Assembly: GCA_020249265.1 (NCBI GenBank)
Contig: JADCGA010000031.1
Span: 1-61,739 of the forward strand
DNA: 61,739 nt
Source: Roseomonas sp.
GTDB lineage: Bacteria > Pseudomonadota > Alphaproteobacteria > Acetobacterales > Acetobacteraceae
Reading direction: 5' to 3'
A model generated the notes under the pieces. It made no database searches and was not told the origin of the DNA. It was given only the letters and a program-made list of their open reading frames with translations. Of this stretch, positions 8,602 to 17,230 are shown piece by piece (position 1 is the stretch's first letter; every line of letters begins with the position of its first letter). The translations under genes and the position numbers were made by a program.

Positions 8602-8616
8602 GTGTAACTTTACACT
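8601..8616. promoter_or_regulatory. Palindromic operator, probable HigA binding site
   Basis: AGTGTAA-CT-TTACACT is a perfect 7-bp inverted repeat with a 2-base centre, next to the -35 box of higBA. HigA-type regulators bind such palindromes to repress their own operon. A further TGTAAAG half-site-like sequence lies immediately upstream. Binding is inferred from position and symmetry. Confidence 0.6.
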
Positions 8617-8637
8617 TTACAGACATGTGCCGCGTCT

Positions 8638-11600
8638 TCACGCCGTATAGCGGCCATCTTCCAAGTGGCGCGCTTGGCCGAGGGCGACCAGGGTTTGCAG
8701 CATGGCTTCCAATTGATCCGCGCGGCGGGGCGCGCCTTGGAAGCGGCGGGCGATGTCTCGGGCGGAGGCGGGCGGGCCGCGCAGCGCGGCGCGGAGTGCC
8801 ACATATTGCGCGGGGGCTTCCTTGGGCCATTGCCTTGTGGCCTCCGCACTCGCGCCATCCACGGCCATTTCCGCTTGCACGGCGCGGCGTGTATCGCGTG
8901 GCGCCTGAAATTCCGGGCGGAGCCAGCGGATTTGCCCGCGCGCTTCTTCGGCGACGCGTTCCGCATTCAGCGCGACCAGGCGCGCGATGATATCGGCTTC
9001 CGGCAGATTGGCGGGCCAGCCATAGGCGGCTGCCACAGCTTCATCCAGCTTGTCGTGATATTCGCGCAGGATGGAAACCTGCCCGGCATCATGAATGTCG
9101 CGCTCCGTATCGGTAAGCTTGCGATTGGCGCGTAAGGCTTCCAGGCAATTATAGAGCGCGGTGAGGGTGAGCTCTGGATGCTTTGCCAGCCTTGCCTTGC
9201 GATGCGCGTCCAAGACTTCCGCGATTTCCGCAATGGCGGCGCGTTGCGCCGGGGTAGCATCGGGGAAGGGGAAGGGGTCGAAGCAGACTGATTTAAAGTA
9301 TCTAACTGCGCCTTTGTATGCGCCTAGGGAACCTGCATTCGCGGTCGTCCAAAAGAGATGTATCTGAGAAGAAAGGACACCCAGAAAGAAAGCGTCATCT
9401 GAGGCAATGCACACCAATGAATTATCGGCCAGTATCTCGCTCGGGAGGAACTGAAAAATTCTATGCTTTGGCGTTTCAACTGTGGCTATAAAGCGTGGGA
9501 GATTTCTAACTCCATTCCGATGGATAATGACATTTTCTCCAAACAACCACCACTTATCGCGACGTAAGGCACGAGGGTTTTGATCGCGTTCAGGCTTCAC
9601 GTGCAGCAAGATATGCTGATAAATCTCAGGGAACTGAGTTCGTATGCTGTCTTCAGAGAGCCCAAACAAATCCAGAACGCAAAGATCTCTAGTGCGCTGG
9701 AGGAAATCACGCCCATTCATGAAAGGACGGATATGCTTTTCTATATCGAGCCTTTTTCCTAATCCCACGTCGTGTGCAATCCGACGCGAGATAAGAAAAC
9801 CCGCGCCGTGTAAAACTACTCCACGGCACGCCATTGCTTCATTCGCCTGCAGCGGCTTGGCAGATTTCACGTCAACACCAATGGAAAAATCCGCATTGAT
9901 GCGGCCGGTATCCTCAGCAAAAACTACGCGCGGCACGCCATCACTGCCCGGTGCTTCGGAAATCACGCGCGCCAACACACCCTCACCTGCGCCGGCCTCG
10001 GCCACTGTCATTGCAATCCGCACCGCCGCCGTGCCGGCGCCATCCGTCCAGGGGTGATCGGGAATGGCATAGGCTAGATGTATGGGCTTTTCGCCCTGTA
10101 GTGCCTCTGCCACCACGCGCCGACAAAAAACCTGCCGAATACTGTTTGAGGTAATGAAGCCAAAGCGCCGCGTTACCGCCGCCGCCTTGCCCTTCACCAG
10201 CTTGCCACCCGTCAGCGCCTGCGCGGCCTTCCACCAGAAATGCAAGGCCATATCTGCGGATTTCGGCACATCGCGATAGGCTTTCCAAAGCGCCTCCGCA
10301 TAGCCTTCGCCCAATTCCGCGCGCAAATCCTTGCCCGCGATAAAGGGCGGATTGCCGATGATGAATTCGGCATCCGGCCAGATGCTCGGCTTCGGGTCCA
10401 CCGGGCGCAGCACGGGGATTTGGTCAGCCTCATCCGGCACCATCTCACCGGTGACGGGGTGCGGCTTGGTTTGCCCGCCCCAGCGCGTGATGGGCCGGCC
10501 CTTATCGTCGCGTTCCGGTTCTTCGCGCGTATAGGTCATCAACGCATCGCCTTCGCGGATATTCTTGAAGTCGCGCAAAATCGGCTCGGCCGGCGGGGCA
10601 TTGCCGCGCGTGCGGAAATGCCATTGCAAATAACCAATCCACAGCACCAATTCCGCCACCGGCACGGCGCGCGGGTTTTTCTCGATGCCGAGGAATTGAT
10701 GCGGGTCCACACTCGCCCCCGCCACATCCAGCCTATCGCCTTCACCGGGTTCAATATCCGCCAGCAGGTCCAGCACTTCGCCTTCCAGGCGCTTCATCAA
10801 TTCCAGCGTCACATACAGAAAATTGCCGGTGCCGCAGGCGGGGTCCAGCACGCGCGTTGCGCAAAGCTTGGCGTGAAAGCCGCGCAATTCCGCCGCCGCG
10901 GCTTTCTTGTTCTCCTCATCCGCCAGCTTTACCGCTGCTGCTTTCACCCCATCCCATTCCGCGCGCAGCGGTTCCATAACGGTGGGCAAAACCAGCCTTT
11001 CGACAAAGGCGCGCGGCGTGAAATGCGCGCCCAGTTCCGATCTTTCCTGTTTTTCCAGGGCATTTTCCAGCAAGGAACCAAAGATGGCCGGTTCCACATC
11101 CGCCCAATCGCGCCGGGATGCTTCAATCAGCAATTGCAGCATATCCGCATCCACCGGCAGCGGTTCCGCCGGGCCATGCGGGCCGGGGGCGAATAGCCCG
11201 CCATTGAAGCGGCGCACCGTGGCGCGCAAGGCGGGCGAAAACCCGCCTGCATTCATGCTGCGCCATAAATCCCCAACCAGGCCCAAAAATGCGTTCGGGT
11301 CCTTGCGGCAATCTTCCAGCAATTCCGTGAAGGATGTGGGCGAAGGCAAAAGCCCGACAGATTGCGCGAACATGGAAAAAATGCAGCGCATGAGGAAAAT
11401 GGCGACATGCTGCGGCGCGTGGCGCGCTTCCAAAGCCTTTGCCAAAAGTGCCAGAAATGCCGCGATATCGCGCGTGACGCGCACCCTTTCCCGGCTGGGG
11501 TCCAGCGCCAAAGGTTCGGTCCAAATGGCGCGCAGCCGGGCGCGCATTTCGGGCCGGCGCAGATCATCCAGATAAAGGCGGAAATTCTCGCGGTCCGGGA

Positions 11601-12105
11601 ATTGCGCGTAGTGTTTCCCGGTACCGGAAAAATCCGCATAGATGTCGAAGCAAAAGCCGATATCGCAAACAATGACAAAGGGTGGCCAGCCTTCTTCGGC
11701 TGGCAAATCCCGCGCATAGCCTTCCGCCTGGCCCTTGGCCTTCAGCATGGCTTGCGCCCAGCCGGGGCTGCGGCGAATGCCGGCGCGGCGGTCTGCCTCG
11801 CCCAGGGCAAATAACGGGGTTTGCTTGGGGGCGGCGCCGGATTGCTTGGCTTCCAGAACGAAGCAGCCGCGCTTGTAAAGATCTATCCGGCGATTGCTGA
11901 TGCTGCCATCGGCTTCCCGATGCGCGACACCGCGTTCATAGCGGTAATCACCGCCCGCACCCGTGGCGGGGTCTGGCTTCGGCACGTCAATGATGCGGCA
12001 AAGCTCATCCAGGAAGCGGGCGTAATTGGCGCGTTCCGCCTGCGCGGTGCCGGACCAACGGGCGATGAAGGCTTCAATTTCCGGCAGGGGTGGCGGGCTT
12101 GGCAT
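8638..12105 (-). CDS. MmeI-like (type IIG/IIL) single-chain restriction-modification enzyme
   Basis: 1155 residues from MPSPPPLPEIEAF; the longer frame upstream is antisense to the next gene. Domain order fits MmeI-type enzymes. An N-terminal PD-(D/E)xK nuclease has Asp75 and Glu85-Ala-Lys87 (FVLEAKQ). A helical linker leads to LGAHFTPRAFV (about 359). A gamma-class N6-adenine methyltransferase follows, with motif I LDPACGTGNFLY (about 420-432) and motif IV IIGNPPF (about 582-588). The C-terminal target-recognition and helical region comes last. One protein both modifies one strand and cuts at a distance. Residues about 775-940 (9280-9780) are encoded by distinctly more AT-rich DNA, consistent with exchange of the recognition domain. 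The frame appears complete. Confidence 0.85.
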   Translation of the reverse strand: MPSPPPLPEIEAFIARWSGTAQAERANYARFLDELCRIIDVPKPDPATGAGGDYRYERGVAHREADGSISNRRIDLYKRGCFVLEAKQSGAAPKQTPLFALGEADRRAGIRRSPGWAQAMLKAKGQAEGYARDLPAEEGWPPFVIVCDIGFCFDIYADFSGTGKHYAQFPDRENFRLYLDDLRRPEMRARLRAIWTEPLALDPSRERVRVTRDIAAFLALLAKALEARHAPQHVAIFLMRCIFSMFAQSVGLLPSPTSFTELLEDCRKDPNAFLGLVGDLWRSMNAGGFSPALRATVRRFNGGLFAPGPHGPAEPLPVDADMLQLLIEASRRDWADVEPAIFGSLLENALEKQERSELGAHFTPRAFVERLVLPTVMEPLRAEWDGVKAAAVKLADEENKKAAAAELRGFHAKLCATRVLDPACGTGNFLYVTLELMKRLEGEVLDLLADIEPGEGDRLDVAGASVDPHQFLGIEKNPRAVPVAELVLWIGYLQWHFRTRGNAPPAEPILRDFKNIREGDALMTYTREEPERDDKGRPITRWGGQTKPHPVTGEMVPDEADQIPVLRPVDPKPSIWPDAEFIIGNPPFIAGKDLRAELGEGYAEALWKAYRDVPKSADMALHFWWKAAQALTGGKLVKGKAAAVTRRFGFITSNSIRQVFCRRVVAEALQGEKPIHLAYAIPDHPWTDGAGTAAVRIAMTVAEAGAGEGVLARVISEAPGSDGVPRVVFAEDTGRINADFSIGVDVKSAKPLQANEAMACRGVVLHGAGFLISRRIAHDVGLGKRLDIEKHIRPFMNGRDFLQRTRDLCVLDLFGLSEDSIRTQFPEIYQHILLHVKPERDQNPRALRRDKWWLFGENVIIHRNGVRNLPRFIATVETPKHRIFQFLPSEILADNSLVCIASDDAFFLGVLSSQIHLFWTTANAGSLGAYKGAVRYFKSVCFDPFPFPDATPAQRAAIAEIAEVLDAHRKARLAKHPELTLTALYNCLEALRANRKLTDTERDIHDAGQVSILREYHDKLDEAVAAAYGWPANLPEADIIARLVALNAERVAEEARGQIRWLRPEFQAPRDTRRAVQAEMAVDGASAEATRQWPKEAPAQYVALRAALRGPPASARDIARRFQGAPRRADQLEAMLQTLVALGQARHLEDGRYTA

Positions 12106-12213
12106 GTATGGGGGGAGTGTAATGAAGCGCGCCCGCTTGGCAAAGCGTGATTGCCGGGGCTGGTGCAGGCCGCGCCTGGGGCGCATCATGCGCGGCCTCA
12201 GGGAACCCAAACC

Positions 12214-13002
12214 ATGTCCGCCACCGCCCTTCCCGAACTCCGCGAAGCGGAAGCCCCGCCCGCGATTGCCGCGATTTACGCTGCGTTGAATGAGGGCATT
12301 GGCATCGGCCAGGTGAATTTGATCTGGCGGCACGCGGCGGCCTTGCCTGGTGTGCTTGATTGGCTTTGGGCGCAGGCGGCGCCGGCGCTGGCGTCGGGTG
12401 CGGCAGCGGCGGCGCGGGATGGCATTGCGGCGGCCATCACGCTGCCAATGCCGGCAACATCAGCGAAGCCGCAGGATCACGCAGCGATTGCGGCTTTGGT
12501 GGAAATCTACAACCGCGGCAATTTGACAAACCTCGCGTTGCTCTCGGCCATTCTGCTGCGCCAGCAAGGCGTGGCGCCGGGCGCGCCACTGGCCCCCGCG
12601 CCGCGCGGTGCGATGCTGCCGGCGCCGCCGCCGCTACCTCGGCTTGCTTCCTTGCCGCCCGCGCAACAGGCGCAGATTCGTATACTCACGGCAGCGCATG
12701 GGCTATCGGATGCGGCGGTGGTGCCAAGCCTTTATGTGCATCTGGCGTTATGGCCGGAATTTTTGGCGCAACTGCCGGCATTGCTGGCGCCCTTGCAGGC
12801 GGAACAGGGCTTGGTGCGCGCGCGTGGCGCCGCCGTTGAAGCCGCGCGCCTTGCCGCGCCGGGATTGATCGCCGCCCTTGGCACACCGCCCGCGCCACCT
12901 GCTGCCTTGCCCGAATTCCTGACGCGGCTTGAGGTTTTTGTACGGGAAGTGATCCCCGGCATGGTGCCGGTGGGGCTATTCCTGCGCCGCGCTTTGGGGT
13001 GA
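12214..13002 (+). CDS. DehI-like (halocarboxylic acid dehalogenase family) protein
   Basis: 262 residues starting MSATALPELREAEAPPAI. The stretch AAIYAALNEGIGIGQVNLIWRHAAALPGVLDWLW, mostly helical and repeated in weaker form in the second half (AAVVPSLYVHLALWPEFLAQLPALL), resembles the internally duplicated all-helical DehI group-I dehalogenase fold. DehI hydrolyses 2-haloacids without a covalent intermediate; whether this homologue keeps the catalytic Asp is not clear, so activity should not be assumed. The gene diverges from the restriction-modification gene (108 bp apart) and its 3' end overlaps the convergent ABC exporter gene by 27 bp. Confidence 0.5.
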   Translation: MSATALPELREAEAPPAIAAIYAALNEGIGIGQVNLIWRHAAALPGVLDWLWAQAAPALASGAAAAARDGIAAAITLPMPATSAKPQDHAAIAALVEIYNRGNLTNLALLSAILLRQQGVAPGAPLAPAPRGAMLPAPPPLPRLASLPPAQQAQIRILTAAHGLSDAAVVPSLYVHLALWPEFLAQLPALLAPLQAEQGLVRARGAAVEAARLAAPGLIAALGTPPAPPAALPEFLTRLEVFVREVIPGMVPVGLFLRRALG

Positions 13003-14772
13003 CGGCACCAAACCGCGCCCCTCCCCATCCGTAAACTGCAACGCCGCCAACCTTGCATAAAGCCCGCCTTCGGCCAGCAGCGCCTCATGCGTGCCGGTCG
13101 CGATGATGCGCCCTGCATCCATCACCACAATCCGGTCCGCGCGCCTGACTGTCGCCAGCCGATGCGCCACCGTAATGCTTGTGCGCCCTTCACATAGCCG
13201 TGCCAGCGCCTTTTGCACCGCGAATTCGCTTTCCGCATCCAAAGCGCTGGTCGCCTCATCCAGCAGCAGCACCGTGGGGTCGCGCAGAATGGCGCGCGCA
13301 ATCGCAATGCGTTGGCGCTGCCCGCCGGAAAGGGTCACGCCGCGCGTGCCGAGTTCTGTCGCATAGCCATCTGGCAGGGCGGCGATGAAGTCGGCTGCGG
13401 CTGCCGCCTCAGCCGCCGCTGCCACTTCCGCATCGGTGGCTTCGGGGCGGCCAAGCCGGATGTTTTCGGCAATGCTGGCGCTGAAAATCACGGGTTCCTG
13501 CGGCACCAGCCCCAGGCGGCTGCGCAGCGCGCGCGGGTCAAGCTGCGTGACCTCAGCCCCATCCAGCAGAATGCGCCCCGCGCTCGGGTCGTAAAAGCGC
13601 AGCAGCAAGGACAGCACGGATGTCTTGCCGGCGCCCGAGGGGCCGACCAGCGCAATCGCCTCCCCCGGTTCAACCGCCAGGCTGAAATCACTGAGTGCCG
13701 GAGTATCGGGCCGCGTCGGATAGCGCAGTGTCACCTGTTCGAAGACCACGCGGCCCTGCGCGGGTGGCAAGGGTAGCGGATGCGCGGGCGCCGCGATGGC
13801 GGGCGCAATGGCCAGCACTTCGCCAAGCCTATCCGCTGCCGCCGCGGCGCGCTGGATTTCGCCCCATAATTCGCTGACTGTCGCGCCGGAAGATGCCATC
13901 AGCACGGCGTAGAACACAAAGGCGGTCAGCTCGCCGCCCGAAATCCGCCCTTCAATCACATCGCGCCCACCCACCCAAAGGCTGAAGGTAACGGCGCCAA
14001 AGCCAAGCAGGATCACTGCCAGGATAAGCAAGCTGCGGGAGAAAACGCGCCGCAGTGCCGCACTCACCGCTTCTTCCGATCCAGCGGCAAAACGCGCGCG
14101 GGCGCGGCCTTCCTGCGTGAAGGATTGAATGGCACGAATGCCGCCCAGGGTTTCTTCTGCCTGCGCTGCCAGCGCCCCGATCCTTTCCTGCGCGGCCTTG
14201 GAAAGTCGCCTTTCGCGCCGGCCAAAAAATATCAGCGGCAGCACCACCAAAGGCAGGATCAGCGCAATCAGCCCAGCAAGCTTCGCACTGGTCAGCACCA
14301 GCATGACAAAGGCACCGACACCCGTGATGGCCTGGCGCACCCCCATGGAAATGGCAGAACCAATCAGGGATTGCAGCAGCCCAACATCCGCAGTCAGGCG
14401 AGACATGACATCGCCGATGCGGGCGGTTTCGAAATAGGCTGGCGAAAGCCCGGTGACGTGATCGAAAAAGCGCTGGCGCAAATCCGCCGCCACCCGTTCG
14501 CCCAACCAGGACACCAGATAAAAGCGCGTGGTGGTGCTGATCGCCAGGGCGGTCACCAAAATGCCCATGACCAGCGCGGCGCGATCAAGCGCGCCCGGCC
14601 CGCCGGCGAAGCCATCATCAATCAGGTGCTTGAGCCCCTGGCCCAAAGCGAGCGTCAGCCCAGCCGCCAGCAATAGCGCCGCAATCGCGGCAATGACACG
14701 CGGCCAATAAGGCTTCAGCAGCGGCAGCAGCAGCCCAAGGGCGGCCAGGCTCGTGCGCGGGGCGGGCGTCAC
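12976..14772 (-). CDS. MsbA-like ABC exporter, fused membrane and ATPase domains
   Basis: 598 residues. An N-terminal type IV ABC exporter membrane domain with six segments (about 20-310) is followed by the nucleotide-binding domain: Walker A LVGPSGAGKTSVL, signature [15 protein letters not shown], Walker B VLLLDEATSALD and the switch histidine in AHRLATVRRAD. The half-transporter should act as a homodimer in the inner membrane. It is close to the lipid A/multidrug exporter subgroup (MsbA/BmrA); cargo is unknown. It starts 13 bases after the SDR stop, so the two are probably one operon. The C-terminus carries a short extension that overlaps the convergent gene. Confidence 0.9.
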   Translation of the reverse strand: MTPAPRTSLAALGLLLPLLKPYWPRVIAAIAALLLAAGLTLALGQGLKHLIDDGFAGGPGALDRAALVMGILVTALAISTTTRFYLVSWLGERVAADLRQRFFDHVTGLSPAYFETARIGDVMSRLTADVGLLQSLIGSAISMGVRQAITGVGAFVMLVLTSAKLAGLIALILPLVVLPLIFFGRRERRLSKAAQERIGALAAQAEETLGGIRAIQSFTQEGRARARFAAGSEEAVSAALRRVFSRSLLILAVILLGFGAVTFSLWVGGRDVIEGRISGGELTAFVFYAVLMASSGATVSELWGEIQRAAAAADRLGEVLAIAPAIAAPAHPLPLPPAQGRVVFEQVTLRYPTRPDTPALSDFSLAVEPGEAIALVGPSGAGKTSVLSLLLRFYDPSAGRILLDGAEVTQLDPRALRSRLGLVPQEPVIFSASIAENIRLGRPEATDAEVAAAAEAAAAADFIAALPDGYATELGTRGVTLSGGQRQRIAIARAILRDPTVLLLDEATSALDAESEFAVQKALARLCEGRTSITVAHRLATVRRADRIVVMDAGRIIATGTHEALLAEGGLYARLAALQFTDGEGRGLVPSPQSAAQE

Positions 14773-14785
14773 GCGTCAAGGCGTC

Positions 14786-15553
14786 CTATACGTGCTGCCC
14801 GCCATTGATATGAATTTCCGCGCCATTCACATAGGAAGACGCCTCGGTACACAGGAAATAAATGGCCTGCGCCACTTCCTCTGGTCGGCCCAGGCGGCGC
14901 ATCGGGATTTGTTCCTGCACGATTTTGTCCGTGCCGGGGGATAGGATGGAGGTATCAATCTCCCCAGGTGAGATCGCATTCACGCGCACACCGCGCGGGG
15001 CGAAATCCGCTGCCATTTCGCGCGTGAGGGCGGCCAGCGCCGCCTTGGAAGTGGAATAGGCCGCGCCCGCAAAAGGATGCACCCGCCCGCCGGCGATGGA
15101 GGTGACATTCACGACAGAACCATTGGCGCGCGCCAATTCATCCACCAGGCCACGCGCAAGCAGAATGGGGGCGAAGAAATTCACCTGAAAAACGCGGAGC
15201 CACCCATCCGTCGGCATGGTCAGCGTGCCAAGCCGCGCCCCACCCTCGCCCTTTGGTGAAATCGCGGCGTTATTCACCAGCGCATGCAGCATGCCGCCAT
15301 CCGGGGCCAGGCGCGCGCGGATTTCCGGGATCATCGCCTCGGTCAGCGTGGGGTCACCCAGATCAAGCTGGATGTGATCCTCTGGCCCCATTTCCCAGGG
15401 GCATTGTTCCGGGAAGGGCTGGCGGGATACCGTGATCACGCGCCAACCAGCGGCAGAAAAGCGCTTCACTGTGGCATGGCCAATCCCGCGGGAGGCGCCT
15501 GTCAGCAACAGCACGCGGCGCGGTCCATTCGGCTTGCTTCGTTTTTCCATCAT
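14786..15553 (-). CDS. Short-chain dehydrogenase/reductase (SDR)
   Basis: 255 residues from MMEKRSKPNGPRR (an in-frame start at 15604 is possible but adds 17 non-conserved residues). Classical SDR features: cofactor motif LLLTGASRGIGHA, LVNNAAISP (NNAG-like), catalytic Ser in NVTSIAG, YSTSK with Tyr and Lys, and the C-terminal VNGAEIHINGGQHV. The substrate is not predictable. It is followed after 13 bases by the ABC exporter gene. Confidence 0.88.
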   Translation of the reverse strand: MMEKRSKPNGPRRVLLLTGASRGIGHATVKRFSAAGWRVITVSRQPFPEQCPWEMGPEDHIQLDLGDPTLTEAMIPEIRARLAPDGGMLHALVNNAAISPKGEGGARLGTLTMPTDGWLRVFQVNFFAPILLARGLVDELARANGSVVNVTSIAGGRVHPFAGAAYSTSKAALAALTREMAADFAPRGVRVNAISPGEIDTSILSPGTDKIVQEQIPMRRLGRPEEVAQAIYFLCTEASSYVNGAEIHINGGQHV

Positions 15554-15630
15554 GGCACTGAAACTCCGGCCAATGGCCCAGGAAGCAGCCTTATAGGCGA
15601 GCATGTGCCTTTGGGAAACCAGCCCAAAAT

Positions 15631-15665
15631 GAAAACGGCCCGCCTACCATCCGGTAGCCGGGCCG
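15631..15665 (-). terminator. Probable intrinsic terminator of the 109-residue hypothetical gene
   Basis: On the minus strand a GC-rich hairpin (arms CGGCCCGGCTACC and GGTAGGCGGGCCG, one mismatch) is followed by TTTTCATTTT. It lies just after the stop codon of the gene at 15687-16016 and would separate it from the SDR/ABC unit. Confidence 0.65.
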
Positions 15666-15686
15666 CCATGGGGGAGGCGTGAAAAC

Positions 15687-16016
15687 TCAGGCTGCGTGCC
15701 GATCGGGCGTGGCGACGGCGCGGCGGGCAGCCGCGGCCCAGGCCGGGGCAGCGCGCAACAGGCGATCCAGCGCGGCTTCGGGCAGGGTTTCGGCATATTC
15801 AAGCGCCGTCACGGCCTCAGAATCCCAATGGCGCAGGATTTCGGCCACAGCGCGGGTGGCGTCTGAAGCGGGAAGGTGCAAGCCGGCGGCGCGGCGGGCT
15901 GCCGTCAGCACACGCGCGGCCGCTTCAAGGCGGGCGCGTTCCATTGGGCAGGAATCGGCCAGTTCCGAAAGAATACGCTCAAGCCCTTGGGCGGTAGCAT
16001 TATAGGAATTGGTCAT
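15687..16016 (-). CDS. Hypothetical small helical protein
   Basis: 109 residues, rich in Ala, Arg and Glu, with no signal peptide or membrane segment. It is predicted to be largely helical (LERILSELADSCPMERARLEAAARVLTAARRAAG). A ribosome site GGGGAT lies just before the ATG, and a good intrinsic terminator follows, so it is probably a real single-gene unit. No family was recognised. Confidence 0.6.
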   Translation of the reverse strand: MTNSYNATAQGLERILSELADSCPMERARLEAAARVLTAARRAAGLHLPASDATRAVAEILRHWDSEAVTALEYAETLPEAALDRLLRAAPAWAAAARRAVATPDRHAA

Positions 16017-16136
16017 GTGTATCCCCTTTGAGAATCGCTTTGCGCAGCCCTCCCCGGTGCGCGTCGGAGAGACATGGTAAGCAAAGATGGCGATATCAAG
16101 GCTTGCGCTAGGTCAAATGGTCAAAATCTGACACAC

Positions 16137-17120
16137 TCATTCCGGCTCGATCCCCGCTGCCTTGATCTGACGCGCCCAGGTTTCGATCTGGCTGCGGATG
16201 AAGACGCCGAATTCCTCAGGCGTTGAGGTCACACGTTCAATCCCAAAACTCGCCAGCCGATCAGCGGTTTCCTGCCTTTCCCATACCTTGCGCAGCGCCG
16301 CATTCCAGGCCGTCACGATTTCTGGCGGCATGCGCGCGGGGCCAACCGCCCCCATCCAGGACAGTAATTCAAAGCCGGGCAGGCCCGCTTCGGCGAGTGT
16401 CGGTTCATTCGGCAACAGCGGCGTGCGCGTGGCGGAAGTAATGCCAAGCGAACGCAGCTTGCCTTCCTGCAAGAAGCCGCGCGATGCCGCGACATCCACA
16501 ATGATGCCGGTGACGCGCCCGGAAATCACATCCGTCATGGCTGGCGGGGTGGAGCGATAGGGCACGTGTTCCATCTGAATATTGCCGAGCGAGGTCAACA
16601 TCGCACCGCCAACAACGCCCGTTGTATTGCCCGAAGCATAGGTCAGCTTGCCTGGCTGGGACCGCGCGAGAGCGAGAAATTCCTGCAGGTTGCGCGCCGG
16701 CACCTGGTCATTCACCGCAAGCACGAAGATGTAGGTGCCCATGCGCCCGATCGGCGTGAAATCATTGATGGCGTCATAGGTTGGGCGCTTCATCAGCGCC
16801 GGTGTCGCGCCATGCGGGCTATTGGTGGTGATCATCACCGTATGGCCATCCGGCGCGGCGCGGGCAGTGGCCACCGCGGCTATGGCGCCATTAGCGCCAG
16901 GGCGGTTATCCACCACCACCTGCGATCCCCATTCCTGTTCCAACAGGCTCGCCAGCAGGCGAGAGACGGAATCGGTCCCGGACCCGGCGGCGAAGGGCAC
17001 TATCAGCGTCACGGGGCGTGAGGGCTTCCAGGCGGCTTGCGCGCGGGCCGCGAAAGGCAGGGCGGCGGCGGCGCCAATCAGGGCGCGGCGGGAAAGGGCG
17101 CATGAGGCGGCGTTCGGCAT
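16137..17120 (-). CDS. Bug/TctC-family periplasmic solute receptor
   Basis: 327 residues from MPNAASCALSRRALIG. The leader (SRRALIGAAAALPFAARAQA) looks like a secretion signal with a twin-arginine flavour. The mature part has the Bug fold signatures RPVTLIVPFAAGSGTDSVSR, VVDNRPGANGAIA and PDGHTVMITTNS. Such proteins bind carboxylates for tripartite tricarboxylate transporters; no tctA or tctB is nearby, so it is an orphan receptor whose ligand cannot be told. The upstream in-frame ATG at 17237 would add a leader that lacks coding character. Confidence 0.88.
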   Translation of the reverse strand: MPNAASCALSRRALIGAAAALPFAARAQAAWKPSRPVTLIVPFAAGSGTDSVSRLLASLLEQEWGSQVVVDNRPGANGAIAAVATARAAPDGHTVMITTNSPHGATPALMKRPTYDAINDFTPIGRMGTYIFVLAVNDQVPARNLQEFLALARSQPGKLTYASGNTTGVVGGAMLTSLGNIQMEHVPYRSTPPAMTDVISGRVTGIIVDVAASRGFLQEGKLRSLGITSATRTPLLPNEPTLAEAGLPGFELLSWMGAVGPARMPPEIVTAWNAALRKVWERQETADRLASFGIERVTSTPEEFGVFIRSQIETWARQIKAAGIEPE

Positions 17121-17230
17121 GGCGTTATCCTTTGGTTTTGCGGCGCTCATAAGCGCTGCTGGGGGGCGCTGTCCACCAGATAAAGGCTTTGGCGTTGACG
17201 GCTCAACAAGGCGGGCGATAGCCTCAAACC

